64,000 nt of DNA from Pyrococcus kukulkanii (GCF_001577775.1 NZ_CP010835.1:1868264-1932263); one strand, 5' to 3'; numbered from the stretch's first letter, positions 1-9,490 are shown. Notes: generated by a model from the sequence alone, not told the origin. Numbers and translations are program-made.

Positions 1-254
1 TTAGAGTTAAGTTTCCCATCTCTCTCTCCCAGGGAGATTATGTTAACATTATCCTGACGGGAGATGCTGTGGTGATCAATGCAAATATAAGTGATACTTT
101 ATACTCAACAGCCGTGAAACTGCCAATTAGAGTGTCTTCTCATACATCCGTATTAATAACTGAAAACTCTCCTGACTTCTGGATTATTGCATATTATAAT
201 GAAACTAAAGGTGGTGTAGATGTCAAACTCGCGAAGAGCCCAGACGGCCATTGA
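1..254 (+). CDS. C-terminal end of a secreted or surface protein (5' truncated)
   Basis: The frame is open from base 3 to the stop at 252-254, so 83 residues of a larger protein are visible and its start lies outside the window. The segment is rich in beta-prone residues, Ser, Thr and Asn, with no obvious membrane segment, as in archaeal extracellular domains. It overlaps the next gene by 35 bases, and the next gene's GGTGGTG ribosome site lies inside it, so the two are probably co-translated members of the surface-protein cluster that runs to 8477. I do not recognise the family. Confidence 0.6.
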   Translation, partial: RVKFPISLSQGDYVNIILTGDAVVINANISDTLYSTAVKLPIRVSSHTSVLITENSPDFWIIAYYNETKGGVDVKLAKSPDGH

Positions 255-717
255 AGGACTGCTCTTGATGAGTATTGTGGTATTATCCAGTGTTATAGTT
301 ATACTACCTTATTTAGAGAATTCTCGGGAGGCCACAATTCTTCTCCGGCTCAAGGATTCTGCGAGTTTTAGTGCTTCTTATATTACAAATGGTGTTGTAA
401 TCGGGGAGGAGAAGTTCGACCCATTAAATAGTGTTATTAAAAATTACACAGGATCTTCAGGAGTAAAATTTTCATTCCTCGGACTTAAAATAGTAAGGGA
501 AAACTCTAGTGAAATTGTAGTGCTGCTAAAATTTTCCCATAATTTGAATCTAACAAAAGATAAAAACTCTAAAATCGCAAAACTTATTGGAGAATTTGTC
601 GAAGATTCATTAAAAGATTTGTCAATTATTAGTACTTATAATGAAAAAATATACAGTGGTGAAAAACATCTCATATTAAATATAACAGTTGAAGATGGAT
701 GGAGCGTGATAAAATGA
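220..717 (+). CDS. Pilin-like protein with class III-type signal
   Basis: This 165-residue protein starts with a short basic segment followed by RAQTAIEGLLLM and a hydrophobic helix (residues about 13-32). That resembles the archaeal class III (DUF361/type IV pilin-like) signal, in which a basic residue and Gln precede a processed hydrophobic helix with a conserved Glu. The remainder is a soluble domain. The start is supported by GGTGGTG at 209-215. The stop overlaps the next start (ATGA at 714-717). By inference it is a small pilin or pseudopilin subunit of the cell-surface assembly encoded by this cluster; the specific filament is unknown. Confidence 0.6.
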   Translation: MSNSRRAQTAIEGLLLMSIVVLSSVIVILPYLENSREATILLRLKDSASFSASYITNGVVIGEEKFDPLNSVIKNYTGSSGVKFSFLGLKIVRENSSEIVVLLKFSHNLNLTKDKNSKIAKLIGEFVEDSLKDLSIISTYNEKIYSGEKHLILNITVEDGWSVIK

Positions 718-2423
718 AAAGAGCTCAAATATTTTCACTTGATGCATTTATAGCATTAACCTTAACAATCCTACTTATAGGTACAATATCAGCAACGTCT
801 GAATCCTTGAGAAATGCAATATCTTCCGTTGTTTCGTGGTATGAGAGGGCGAATATTCCAGACAATATGTTAGATGTTCTTTTAAAAACTCCTGGAGAGC
901 CCTCTAATTGGAATGAGGATCTAGTTTTATTAAAAAGCATTGGGCTCAGGGAAGAGGATTCACCCTTTATATCCTACGAGAAGGCTTTAATGTTTTTTAA
1001 TCTTGTGGAGAATCAGAATCCTCTAGTTTTGGACTTTCTTAAGAATCTAAGTTTAGGAAAGCCCTTCTGCTTTGAGTTTTATCTTGGTGTATGGAATTTC
1101 ACAGCAGACTTTACATGGAACCCTAATGCTAGCGGAGTTTTAAGTGAATTTGAGGTTTACTCTGGCGAGTGTACCATTAGGGGGAATAGAGAGTTGACGT
1201 TTACTGATCCAACTATAATCCAGTGTGCTCCTTTTGATGTTAGGGGCTCGGCTTCAATATCGAGCGATGCTCCTCTCTGCATTCTTGGGAGTGTCGATAC
1301 TCACGGCTCCTTAACAATAACAGTGGGTCATTATCCTCCCCCAGCAGGTGGTCCTTATCCTTACTTGGCAATTAATGGGGACTGGGTTATAACCGGAGCT
1401 GTAACCGTTAATGTAGGGGGAAATGCCTACATAGGCGGAGCATTAATAGTTAGAGGAGAAGGCGCTAGAACAATAAACATTGCAAAGGATCTAGTGATAT
1501 TTGGAGACAACACCACTAATCCTTATCTTATTGACATATCCGGCTCTGCCACGATTAACATAGGAATTTCAGGCTATCTTCCTGGAAACCTTTACCTCAA
1601 AGTTGGAAATACGTGGTATGCCTCAAATAAGACTGGGGAATGGTACGAGTGGAGTGGAGAGGGGTGGAGGAAGGTTAGCGAGCCCCCCGTTATAAGGACA
1701 ACTGGAAGTTCCACACTGAACATAAACGGCTATCCGCTCTCTGAGACTTGGAGTCCTCCAACTCCACCCCCATGCTTTACAGCTAGCCTCCCCATTGAGG
1801 TCTCTTCGGTAAATTTGGACTACACTTATCCACAGGCTCTTAACAGATCTGAGGCGTGGGGTAGGGTTGCTTACTTCAAGAATAACTTCACGGTTAATCT
1901 CGTTGAGATACCAGAAAACGCTAGCTGGGTTGAATATGCTAGCAGGGTTGTATCCGTTGACATGAGAAAGTACAATACAACGATAGAGGTCACGTCAAAC
2001 TACACGAGACTTATCTCAGGTGTTCTTAAGTACACCCCTCCAGCCTATGCAAGGTTCGAGATTAGGGTTCCAAATGAAACTGGTTATGCCCTCTTCATAA
2101 TAGTGGATGGAGAAGATACCAAGCTCCTAGGTGTCGTGAAGACGAGGGTTTCCCCTTATGTTCAGGCATATCTGTGGACGAATGCTACTGGAAACGTAAG
2201 TCTGCAGAAGACCTATGTGGGCAATGAAACATCAGTCAGAATACGTTGGGTTGACGTGTTCTCTGAGTTCTCAAGTGAGACCGGGAAGCCCATTGAGATA
2301 TGGATTTACGAAACGAACTTTAGTGATCCTATATATATTATTGATGAGTACAACATAGGGTTGTTGCTCGATAGGAAGTATGAGCTGGGGTTGGTAAAGC
2401 TGTGGGTGTGGGATGAGAGATGA
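714..2423 (+). CDS. Large N-anchored surface protein with bactofilin-like repeats
   Basis: The 569-residue protein begins MKRAQIFSLDAFIALTL, a basic tip followed directly by a hydrophobic helix (residues about 5-28), the layout of a pilin-type or uncleaved anchor. I chose ATG 714 because it overlaps the previous stop and has GGAG at 701-704; an in-frame codon at 699 lacks such support. Residues about 165-310 contain Gly/Ile/Thr/Val-rich repeats (INGDWVITGAVTVNVGG type) like a beta-helix or polymer-forming domain. The C-terminal third has many N-glycosylation sequons. It overlaps the next gene by ATGA. Function unknown; extracellular by inference. Confidence 0.6.
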   Translation: MKRAQIFSLDAFIALTLTILLIGTISATSESLRNAISSVVSWYERANIPDNMLDVLLKTPGEPSNWNEDLVLLKSIGLREEDSPFISYEKALMFFNLVENQNPLVLDFLKNLSLGKPFCFEFYLGVWNFTADFTWNPNASGVLSEFEVYSGECTIRGNRELTFTDPTIIQCAPFDVRGSASISSDAPLCILGSVDTHGSLTITVGHYPPPAGGPYPYLAINGDWVITGAVTVNVGGNAYIGGALIVRGEGARTINIAKDLVIFGDNTTNPYLIDISGSATINIGISGYLPGNLYLKVGNTWYASNKTGEWYEWSGEGWRKVSEPPVIRTTGSSTLNINGYPLSETWSPPTPPPCFTASLPIEVSSVNLDYTYPQALNRSEAWGRVAYFKNNFTVNLVEIPENASWVEYASRVVSVDMRKYNTTIEVTSNYTRLISGVLKYTPPAYARFEIRVPNETGYALFIIVDGEDTKLLGVVKTRVSPYVQAYLWTNATGNVSLQKTYVGNETSVRIRWVDVFSEFSSETGKPIEIWIYETNFSDPIYIIDEYNIGLLLDRKYELGLVKLWVWDER

Positions 2424-4495
2424 GGAGGGGATTTATATTTACGCTTGACGTTCTCTTAGCTTTCATCCTAGTATCCACAATAGTTGTGGGAGTAGTTACA
2501 ACTCAAATAAACACCCAATCACTGTATCAAACCTACATGAGAGAGCAGAGCATGAAGAGTGCGGGAGATGTGTTAACTATTTTAAGAACCGTTCCCCTTA
2601 ATCAGTTGGTTCCAGGGGATGTTATTAAGGAGTGGATTCAGAATGGAACCCTTAATACAACCCTTGTATCTCCTGACATGTCTCCTTTAGACATTTTGGC
2701 TACTTACTGGGCCATACAGCCCCTCTATCCTTCTGTTGACTACAAGAGAAGGGCAAAAACGGTAGTTAACTATGTTCTCCAGCGCCTTCTTCCCGGGTAT
2801 GGGTACGAGCTTGTAGTGAGCAATGAATCATTTATTAGAACTTCCAGCCCTCAAGTGGCTGGAGATATTTCGACTTCCAGTACAGTTCTTAGTGGGTATT
2901 CTTATAACAGGACTCCAAGAGGGTACGTGGCTAGGGCATACCTAACGAAAATTGGAAAGAAAGAAAATATATATGTAGTCAGAGGAAGCTACATTGAAGC
3001 ACGTACGTACTCTGAAGATGATGCTGTCGTGATTAGGTATATTATTCCGGCAGATGCAATTCCCTCTGATGCCGTGGTTAATAAAATTGAATGGTTTATT
3101 GAACCAGCATGGGTTGGTTCTAATTATGAAGTATATCTTAACGGGATTTTGATATGGAGTGGATATGTTAGAAATAATAAGTTAATCTCTAGTGATATGT
3201 ATCCTCGTTTGTTGGATTTGTTTACTCCTGGAAGAATTAACATATTTGAAGTCAGAGTATATAGACCACCGTACTATGGGGGTGAGGATGGAGCCCAATA
3301 CATAAAAATATATTATACCACCTCGAAATTAACAACATTTAAGCTTCCAGAGAGGATATATTTTGAAGATGTTAAAGCTAAGTATGGGATAAAAGTCTGG
3401 AAATACCTATTTATTCCTGGGTATTTAAAGTCAATTTCAATTAAAATTTCAGTTGCAAATGTGTCCTCCCAAACTCCAATATCTCTTTCATTTATGTTTG
3501 ATAAAGAAATAAATATTAGTTCAACGTCCTGTGAATATAATGCAGCTTCCAGGATTAAAACATGTTATTGGAGCAACGAGACGATTTCATCCACTTTATT
3601 TACAAACGGATATAATTATAGTCACATCTCCAGTAGGTATACTACTATAATAGTTAGAGTTGGGAATGAAAATACTTATTATCCAGGAATTCACTTACTT
3701 GGAGATAATTCCTACATAGACATTAAATATGACTTCAAGGTATTAATAACACCATACTCAATTGATATAACAGAGCCGATAACGCTTCCAAATCTAGATT
3801 GGACTAATGATGTGACAATTACATTTAATGTTCCAAGGGGAGCATTGCCTCTCTGGGTAAGATTTCAATTTCCATGGTTATATATTGTCGACTATGGCGA
3901 GCCATCTCAGGAAGTTATATTGACTAACAATGAACTTAATAATGTATATCTCTACAAGCATCCCCCTAATCCCTTCATTCATGCATTTGCAAGGTTAGGA
4001 TTTACAAGAGATACTTATGACTACAAATATAGACTTATTAAAAATGCTATCACTGGGGGGGCTAATACTATTGAAATCAGACTTGGACAGGGATACCAAA
4101 TACAACCAAAAAATGGAGATGGGGAATTAACTTACATACTTCAAGCATATGCTGGATATGGGGAGGTATTTCCTAAGTTAATTAGGGAGGGATGTAGTGG
4201 ATATAACATTTCGTACTACTGGGTTGGAGATTTAAATAATCCTAAGTATATATTGGCAGGCACTTCTCCATATTGTACTGTCTCTGCAGATACCCTTCTC
4301 ATGGGTAGAGACACATATGCTGTCGATGATGCGATTATTAGATTATTCAATAATCTAGGAGGAGATGGAACCAGAAGTAATCCACTTTTAATAGAGTTAC
4401 CTTCTTCAGTAACAATAGAAGTAGTCGGCATGGGTGATATCCCGGGATTATTTACTCCAATAACTGTGACACTCAGGATATGGAGGGAGTCTTGA
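2420..4495 (+). CDS. Large N-anchored surface protein
   Basis: This 691-residue protein opens with MRRGFIFTLDVLLAFILVST, the same basic-tip plus hydrophobic-helix pattern as its neighbours (note the shared IF[ST]LD motif with the upstream gene). The rest is predicted extracellular and beta-rich, with many Asn-X-Ser/Thr sequons. The stretch encoded by roughly 2950-4400 looks more AT-rich than the two ends of the gene, which suggests domain exchange or a variable middle. Start and stop overlap both neighbours (ATGA at 2420, TGATG at 4493-4497), so translation is probably coupled. No enzyme motif recognised. Confidence 0.6.
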   Translation: MRRGFIFTLDVLLAFILVSTIVVGVVTTQINTQSLYQTYMREQSMKSAGDVLTILRTVPLNQLVPGDVIKEWIQNGTLNTTLVSPDMSPLDILATYWAIQPLYPSVDYKRRAKTVVNYVLQRLLPGYGYELVVSNESFIRTSSPQVAGDISTSSTVLSGYSYNRTPRGYVARAYLTKIGKKENIYVVRGSYIEARTYSEDDAVVIRYIIPADAIPSDAVVNKIEWFIEPAWVGSNYEVYLNGILIWSGYVRNNKLISSDMYPRLLDLFTPGRINIFEVRVYRPPYYGGEDGAQYIKIYYTTSKLTTFKLPERIYFEDVKAKYGIKVWKYLFIPGYLKSISIKISVANVSSQTPISLSFMFDKEINISSTSCEYNAASRIKTCYWSNETISSTLFTNGYNYSHISSRYTTIIVRVGNENTYYPGIHLLGDNSYIDIKYDFKVLITPYSIDITEPITLPNLDWTNDVTITFNVPRGALPLWVRFQFPWLYIVDYGEPSQEVILTNNELNNVYLYKHPPNPFIHAFARLGFTRDTYDYKYRLIKNAITGGANTIEIRLGQGYQIQPKNGDGELTYILQAYAGYGEVFPKLIREGCSGYNISYYWVGDLNNPKYILAGTSPYCTVSADTLLMGRDTYAVDDAIIRLFNNLGGDGTRSNPLLIELPSSVTIEVVGMGDIPGLFTPITVTLRIWRES

Positions 4496-7400
4496 TGAGG
4501 AGGGGATTTATAATTAATGCCTCGATCCTCGTCCTCTTAATCCCCATAATCTTGCTTTTAGCTACTTATGAAGAGGTGTCATCTCAGGTAGCCCTCAGTC
4601 AAAGCGAGAGGACTTACTCTGAGAGAGTCTATCAGGTGATTTCTGCACTTCAGCTGGAATTTAAGAGAGCTTTGGAGATATCTGGAAAAAGGGCAATTAT
4701 TGCTGTTATAGACTACGTTGCGGTATCTGGAAACTTCATATCTCCAACGTATGGTGTCAACAACACGATAAGGGATCTGATTTTATCAGGTGGCTCTCCC
4801 TCAATTTCTGGATACGATGTAGAAAGAATCATGGGGAATCAGACCATAGAGGGATGGCTGAAAGAGGTGGCAAATCAACTTAGGAAACAAGGCTTAGTTT
4901 TTGGAATGGATGAAGATGAAATAATAAGTAACACTGAGATTTTAGTTGCTCCTCTGGATTCATTTAGGGTTGTGATTAAGGGAAGGATAAACAGGATAGT
5001 TGTTAAAGATGTCTCAGGTAAAGTAATCTATGAGGGTAGTATTCCCGAGAAGGGTTATGTATATTCGGTGGTTGACTTAAACGGACTTGAGGATCCAATG
5101 TTTTCCGCCGTTACTGGAGGTAGATACCAAAGGGTTTTGAGGGCATGCAAGTACGCTTATCCAGAGATTTTCACCAAGCCGATAAAGGTTTTGGAGGGGG
5201 CAGGGGTTAGTAGCTATTCCCCAGTGGTTGGAAGGTTCTCGACGGCAGTTTCTTCGGACACAATATATATCGGTGAAAGTTACCCTGGGGATGGAGCCTT
5301 AGCTTACGTTCTTAAGGAGGGAGATTTCTCTCAAACAACATCTCCAATAATAGTGAACACAACTCTTGATGGAGAGATAGTTGATCCAACTGAAGTGCTC
5401 ACGGAAGGTGGTATGGGTGTGCTTGTGTTCGGGAGCAGCGTGACTTGGTGTAATTACACCTATCCGTATAGAGTTGCTTTCACGATTCCCTCCGATTACA
5501 TTGGAAAATTAGTCCTCTTAGAGTTTAACGCTACCCAGTATCCCTTTAGGATAATCCCACACTCTGGAGAATTTGGAGCATTAAGAATATATGGCTCTGA
5601 CTGTGCAGAGGCAAGCTACTGGATAGAGTACTGGGGCAATGATAAAGTGCTTATCTGGCTAAGGCCAACGGTAACAACTTATTACATCTACTACTCAAAA
5701 TCTGCGGATGTTCCCTTCTTGAGGGGTTCGATAACATCTGTCTTTGGAGCGAATTATACTGTTGATGTTAGGGTTTTGGCAGGGGAGAAAATATCTCTGT
5801 TCTCAACTCAGTCAACTCAGTTCTTTGTGAGGTATAATTTGTCGGCATCTTGGGACAATGACTTTAATGGAGGAATTGAGATAGGGTTTACAGGTGTAGG
5901 ATTCTCGGACGTTAGGGTTTGGGAAGTGTCTCTGGACTATCCTCAGACTGTTACTGATGTTCAAGTCCCCATATACCTAAACAGCACTATAGCCAGTATA
6001 ATTCCACACACAGTCACACCGCCCAAGGCGAGGATAAAGGTTTATGCTGACAGTGAACTTACCAGAGAGCTTCCTTTCTGGATAGAGTATTGGGACGATA
6101 GCGGCGCACTTATTTGGGTTAAGACTGACGTACCTGGCACAATCTACATAGCTTACTCTGACTCTTTCCCATATACTAGAGGAAATGGGGACTTGGTATT
6201 TCTATTCTTTGATGACTTCAACGAGAGTTCAATTAATGAGCTAGAACAGAAGTGGGTAATATTAGGTCAAATAGGTGGCCTAGATCCAACGGGAAATGGG
6301 ACTCTTACAATATTAGGAGGAGATAGTGTATTGGCTCTTCGCACAAGGGATCCTCTCAATATCGACTATCAATTTGCTGTTAGATTTAGGATGAAACCTA
6401 ACTTTGAGGACAATGAAGACTGGGATGCGGGGATAGGGCTCGAAGATTATTATGTTAATAATGAAGATTATCCCCTCCTCTTGTTTACTGATGATATTGT
6501 AGGAGATTTCTTGGCCCAGCATCGTGCATGGTGGTCGTCACTGTGGCTTGAGACGGAAGTAAGTAGTCAAGATGGAAGAGAAGATTACTTATTCCACACG
6601 TACTCAGTTGAGATGACTGACTATTATTGGTGGTGGCCTAGCTATTGGGGAGATTTCATATTCAAAGATATAACCGCCTCAAATAGACAAGGGAGTGCTG
6701 GTAGTTGGAGGTTTAGATATCCGTTCCTTTACTTATATCTCGTTATTGATAGTGAATCTCAATCAAGAGGAGCAATCTTTGATTGGATATTCATTAGGAG
6801 ATATATAGATCTAAGCTCACTCTCCCAAAGCATTACCGAACTTGGAACCCCCGTAACGTTCCAGTTCGTAGACAACTGGACTACTGAGAAGCTCTTCATT
6901 CTGAAGGACTGGAATGCCTTAGCCAGCTACTCGCCTGGCACTTGGTTCATATCAAACCCCAATAGGTATGAGGTTAGAATTAACACAACGTTGGGCTTAA
7001 ACTTCACTTACACTCATGAACCTCAAGCCTCTTCCGAGGCTTCCCAAGCTTACATTCCTGGAGCTGTAACATCACCAATTTCAGTTTATTTAGTGGTCAA
7101 CAATACCTTCAACAATAACGGATACTTCTCTTGGGTGATCTGGGGAACATCGTATATAGAATACTCACCCCAGCTTTCAGAGGAAGAAACCCAGCCACCA
7201 GAGAACCTTGCAAAGGCTTACGACATTGAGCCTTTCCTGCTCTGCATAAATGAGCAGGAGAGAGTTGGAAGTAAGGAAGGAGAGATAAGATACTTCGGCG
7301 TTTCATGGGGCATGTCCTTCTTTGAGAGGCTTGAGGGGAGCACGGAGAATCATGAGAAATACATCACCCTTGCAAAAGGAATGCAGGAAGAGCTTGGCCT

Positions 7401-7737
7401 TGCCAAAAATGGACTCTACTATCCGATAGGATTAGTGAGCTTCATGATACCAACAGATAGTATGACCTATTATTTTGATGAGAAACTCAATAGGCTATTT
7501 CTGACAGTTCTTCAAAAACCTCCAGAAGAATATGTCAATAGTGTTGACTTCTGCTTTCTTGATCACTATTTCCCAGGGAAGCTTTCCATTAATAGCCCAG
7601 TTTGTAAACAACAGACGTACAGGGTTTATGGAATTTCAGACTCTCCTGATAGGGAGGGAGTCTACTTCTTTATTGACAATACAACTGCCATGTCTCTATT
7701 TGGTATCACAGGTGCATCTGAATTGTTGCAGAAGTAG
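4495..7737 (+). CDS. Giant N-anchored surface protein with DUF2341-like domains
   Basis: The 1080-residue protein starts MRRGFIINASILVLLIPII, again a basic tip and one hydrophobic helix. I chose ATG 4495 (GGAGGG at 4482-4487; the start overlaps the previous stop) over an upstream in-frame codon at 4480. Two related segments, about residues 320-415 and 490-580, contain paired [SF]-[YW]WIEYW and IYI.YS motifs typical of DUF2341, a secreted carbohydrate- or ligand-binding-like domain. The region between and after is Trp/Tyr-rich and beta-prone. It is probably the large tip or adhesin-like subunit of the cluster; that role is inferred. Confidence 0.6.
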   Translation: MRRGFIINASILVLLIPIILLLATYEEVSSQVALSQSERTYSERVYQVISALQLEFKRALEISGKRAIIAVIDYVAVSGNFISPTYGVNNTIRDLILSGGSPSISGYDVERIMGNQTIEGWLKEVANQLRKQGLVFGMDEDEIISNTEILVAPLDSFRVVIKGRINRIVVKDVSGKVIYEGSIPEKGYVYSVVDLNGLEDPMFSAVTGGRYQRVLRACKYAYPEIFTKPIKVLEGAGVSSYSPVVGRFSTAVSSDTIYIGESYPGDGALAYVLKEGDFSQTTSPIIVNTTLDGEIVDPTEVLTEGGMGVLVFGSSVTWCNYTYPYRVAFTIPSDYIGKLVLLEFNATQYPFRIIPHSGEFGALRIYGSDCAEASYWIEYWGNDKVLIWLRPTVTTYYIYYSKSADVPFLRGSITSVFGANYTVDVRVLAGEKISLFSTQSTQFFVRYNLSASWDNDFNGGIEIGFTGVGFSDVRVWEVSLDYPQTVTDVQVPIYLNSTIASIIPHTVTPPKARIKVYADSELTRELPFWIEYWDDSGALIWVKTDVPGTIYIAYSDSFPYTRGNGDLVFLFFDDFNESSINELEQKWVILGQIGGLDPTGNGTLTILGGDSVLALRTRDPLNIDYQFAVRFRMKPNFEDNEDWDAGIGLEDYYVNNEDYPLLLFTDDIVGDFLAQHRAWWSSLWLETEVSSQDGREDYLFHTYSVEMTDYYWWWPSYWGDFIFKDITASNRQGSAGSWRFRYPFLYLYLVIDSESQSRGAIFDWIFIRRYIDLSSLSQSITELGTPVTFQFVDNWTTEKLFILKDWNALASYSPGTWFISNPNRYEVRINTTLGLNFTYTHEPQASSEASQAYIPGAVTSPISVYLVVNNTFNNNGYFSWVIWGTSYIEYSPQLSEEETQPPENLAKAYDIEPFLLCINEQERVGSKEGEIRYFGVSWGMSFFERLEGSTENHEKYITLAKGMQEELGLAKNGLYYPIGLVSFMIPTDSMTYYFDEKLNRLFLTVLQKPPEEYVNSVDFCFLDHYFPGKLSINSPVCKQQTYRVYGISDSPDREGVYFFIDNTTAMSLFGITGASELLQK

Positions 7738-7757
7738 AGACAAGGAGGTGGCTTATC

Positions 7758-8477
7758 TTGGATATAATAAATATACTAGACAGAATAGGATGTTGGACTC
7801 AAAACGTGATAAAAGTGCTTAAGCTTTTTTTCTTCCCTAAACCCTTAAATAGGCCTCCAAAAATCAGACTTAAAAAGTATACAATCCATGAAACATTCAG
7901 CCTATATCTTCAGCTTGTTTTCATACTATACCTTGTCATAGGGGTTTTGATGATAATAGCAAAAATGCCAATTCATGCTATTCTTGCCTTATGTATTGTG
8001 GCATACCTTGCTATTAGGTTTATATTGATCGCTGGAGCTAATTTTATCATTAATGTCCCCGCATATAGATTTTTTTATTATGGTCTTGTAGGGATATCCT
8101 CTGTGGCGTTTGTTGGATATATGATCCTAAGAAGAATTAAAAATGACCCGATGTACTTGTATGGGTTTATTGGGAGCATTACAGTTGTCGTTCTTGCGTT
8201 TAGGAGTTATTTTAAGGTAAGATTTGGGAGAGATTACACATACGGTGTCGTAGAAGAGGTAAAGGGTGAGCTAGCGAAAGTATTTGTGCATGATGATATT
8301 AGTGCCAATGTTAAGCCTGGCTATTACTGGGTGACGTGTAACCTTAAAGTTAAACCAGGAGATTTAGTTAAGATTGCTATAGAGAACAAAACATTAAGAG
8401 GTGCCATCCCTAAGGGGGTTATTGAGGTTGCTCAATCCTCCCAAACCAAAACCGAGCCAAAGGCTGAGACCGAGTAA
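7758..8477 (+). CDS. DUF2101-type membrane protein
   Basis: The 239-residue product has about four membrane helices (residues about 50-150), then a soluble C-terminal domain of about 75 residues that ends in a charged tail. It resembles the Thermococcales DUF2101 family, whose function is unknown. The start is TTG 7758, with GGAGGTG at 7744-7750 as ribosome site. It follows the pilin-like genes by 20 bases and is probably the last gene of their operon, so an assembly or membrane-platform role is possible but unproven. Its 3' end overlaps the convergent gene at 8432-8701 by 46 bases. Confidence 0.55.
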   Translation: MDIINILDRIGCWTQNVIKVLKLFFFPKPLNRPPKIRLKKYTIHETFSLYLQLVFILYLVIGVLMIIAKMPIHAILALCIVAYLAIRFILIAGANFIINVPAYRFFYYGLVGISSVAFVGYMILRRIKNDPMYLYGFIGSITVVVLAFRSYFKVRFGRDYTYGVVEEVKGELAKVFVHDDISANVKPGYYWVTCNLKVKPGDLVKIAIENKTLRGAIPKGVIEVAQSSQTKTEPKAETE

Positions 8478-8701
8478 AGTATGAGGAGATATATTGAAGT
8501 CACAGGCTCCTTTCCGTAAGTCTTTACGAATCCTTCTCCCTTTGCTGGAATGAGCAAGCTTTCAACGCTCTCCCCTTTTATCATTACGGAGTCGTTAGAA
8601 AGTTCAAGCTCAATCCCTAACCCATGGCAAATCCTCTCAATGAACTTAACAAACTCACTCCACCTAGTTATCCTAACTCTGTAATATATCGTGTATCCCA
8701 A
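8432..8701 (-). CDS. Small conserved-type hypothetical protein
   Basis: This 89-residue protein is not recognised. It has no clear membrane span or metal motif. The reading frame is supported by a ribosome site GGTGAT four bases before the ATG and by a TATA-like TTTTTAAGG about 30 bases further upstream. It is encoded opposite the last 46 bases of the DUF2101 gene, so one of the two termini may be shorter than drawn. Confidence 0.45.
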   Translation of the reverse strand: MGYTIYYRVRITRWSEFVKFIERICHGLGIELELSNDSVMIKGESVESLLIPAKGEGFVKTYGKEPVTSIYLLILYSVSAFGSVLVWED

Positions 8702-8757
8702 AGTATCACCATTAATAGTAAAAGCTAAACCTTAAAAAGTTTATTCTTCAGAATTCC

Positions 8758-8815
8758 GTGATGATGACTAAACCCGTTGCTGAAGGAAAAGATGATGACA
8801 GGATCGACTAGCTGA
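8758..8815 (+). ncRNA. C/D-box guide sRNA (2'-O-methylation guide)
   Basis: All four boxes are present in order and spacing: C box GTGATGA/ATGATGA (8758-8767), a 12-base guide (8768-8779), D' box CTGA (8780-8783), an 8-base spacer, C' box ATGATGA (8792-8798), a 13-base guide (8799-8811) and D box CTGA (8812-8815). This is the compact double-guide design of Pyrococcus C/D sRNAs, which direct fibrillarin methylation of rRNA or tRNA. It lies between a TATA-like CTTAAAAAG (8731-8739) and the guaA stop codon, which it overlaps in antisense. By the D+5 rule the two guides would target CAACGGGTTTAG and CTAGTCGATCCTG; I could not check these against rRNA. Confidence 0.75.
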
Positions 8816-9377
8816 TCTCTCCGCAAATCTTCGCAAAATTCCTAAGTACTTCAGCTCCGTGCTCCGTGTGCGCGACCTCCGGGTGGAACTGAACCCCATA
8901 GATTGGCAACTTTTCGTGTTTCATTGCCTCTATCGGGCACGTCTCGCTCTTGGCCAACAACTTAAATCCTGGGGGAAGCTCCTTAACTTCATCCATGTGG
9001 CTCTCCCAGACCTTGAGCTTCTTCGGCAATCCTTCGAAGATATCATCCTCATCAACGATTTCGATCTCAACTAAGCTGTACTCGGCTTTCTCCCCCCTAC
9101 CAACTTTTCCTCCAAAGAACTTAGCGATCAGCTGGTGCCCCAGGCAGATCCCCAGGATCGGGACGTTGAATTCCTCGTAGTTCTCAAGGATCTTTTCGCA
9201 GTTGCCCGTGTTCTCCAAGCTTGGGCCGCCCGAGAATATTATTCCTCTGGGCTTCATCTTCTTTATCTCCTCTAGGGGAGTGGTGTTGGGAATTATCTTG
9301 GCCTCAACCCCGAGGTAGCGGAGTGTCCTCCAAATCCTGTGCACGTATTGGCCCCCGTTGTCCATGATAACTATCAT
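8808..9377 (-). CDS. guaAA: GMP synthase glutamine amidotransferase subunit
   Basis: This 189-residue class I glutaminase supplies ammonia to the separate ATP-pyrophosphatase subunit, which turns XMP into GMP. The nucleophile Cys78 lies in GICLGHQL, and the catalytic pair His165/Glu167 in GVQFHPE. The start is the ATG at 9377 preceded by GGAGGTGAAAG; a longer frame to 9428 lacks support. In related Pyrococcus species I recall the two GMP synthase genes as adjacent; here a vapBC module separates them. Its ribosome site lies inside the remnant of an antitoxin gene (see 9304-9486). Confidence 0.93.
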   Translation of the reverse strand: MIVIMDNGGQYVHRIWRTLRYLGVEAKIIPNTTPLEEIKKMKPRGIIFSGGPSLENTGNCEKILENYEEFNVPILGICLGHQLIAKFFGGKVGRGEKAEYSLVEIEIVDEDDIFEGLPKKLKVWESHMDEVKELPPGFKLLAKSETCPIEAMKHEKLPIYGVQFHPEVAHTEHGAEVLRNFAKICGEIS

Positions 9378-9486
9378 TTCTTTCACCTCCTCTAAGACGA
9401 AGGAGATAATCGGTAGGATCTTCCTCAAAGTTTTCGGGGGTTACCTTCTTACGAATTTTCCTTGCAAGCTCTATGAGATCATCCAT
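9304..9486 (-). pseudogene. Antitoxin C-terminal remnant fused in frame order to guaA leader
   Basis: A 60-codon frame starts at ATG 9486, four bases after the vapC stop, with GGTGAT as ribosome site. Its first 34 residues ([20 protein letters not shown]) closely match the C-terminal half of the intact antitoxin at 9940-10155 ([20 protein letters not shown]). The N-terminal half expected for this antitoxin type is missing. After the LR..ER motif the frame runs into the guaA coding region and has no further meaning. It could be a relic of a second toxin-antitoxin pair or a short functional leader. Confidence 0.55.
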
Positions 9487-9490
9487 AATA

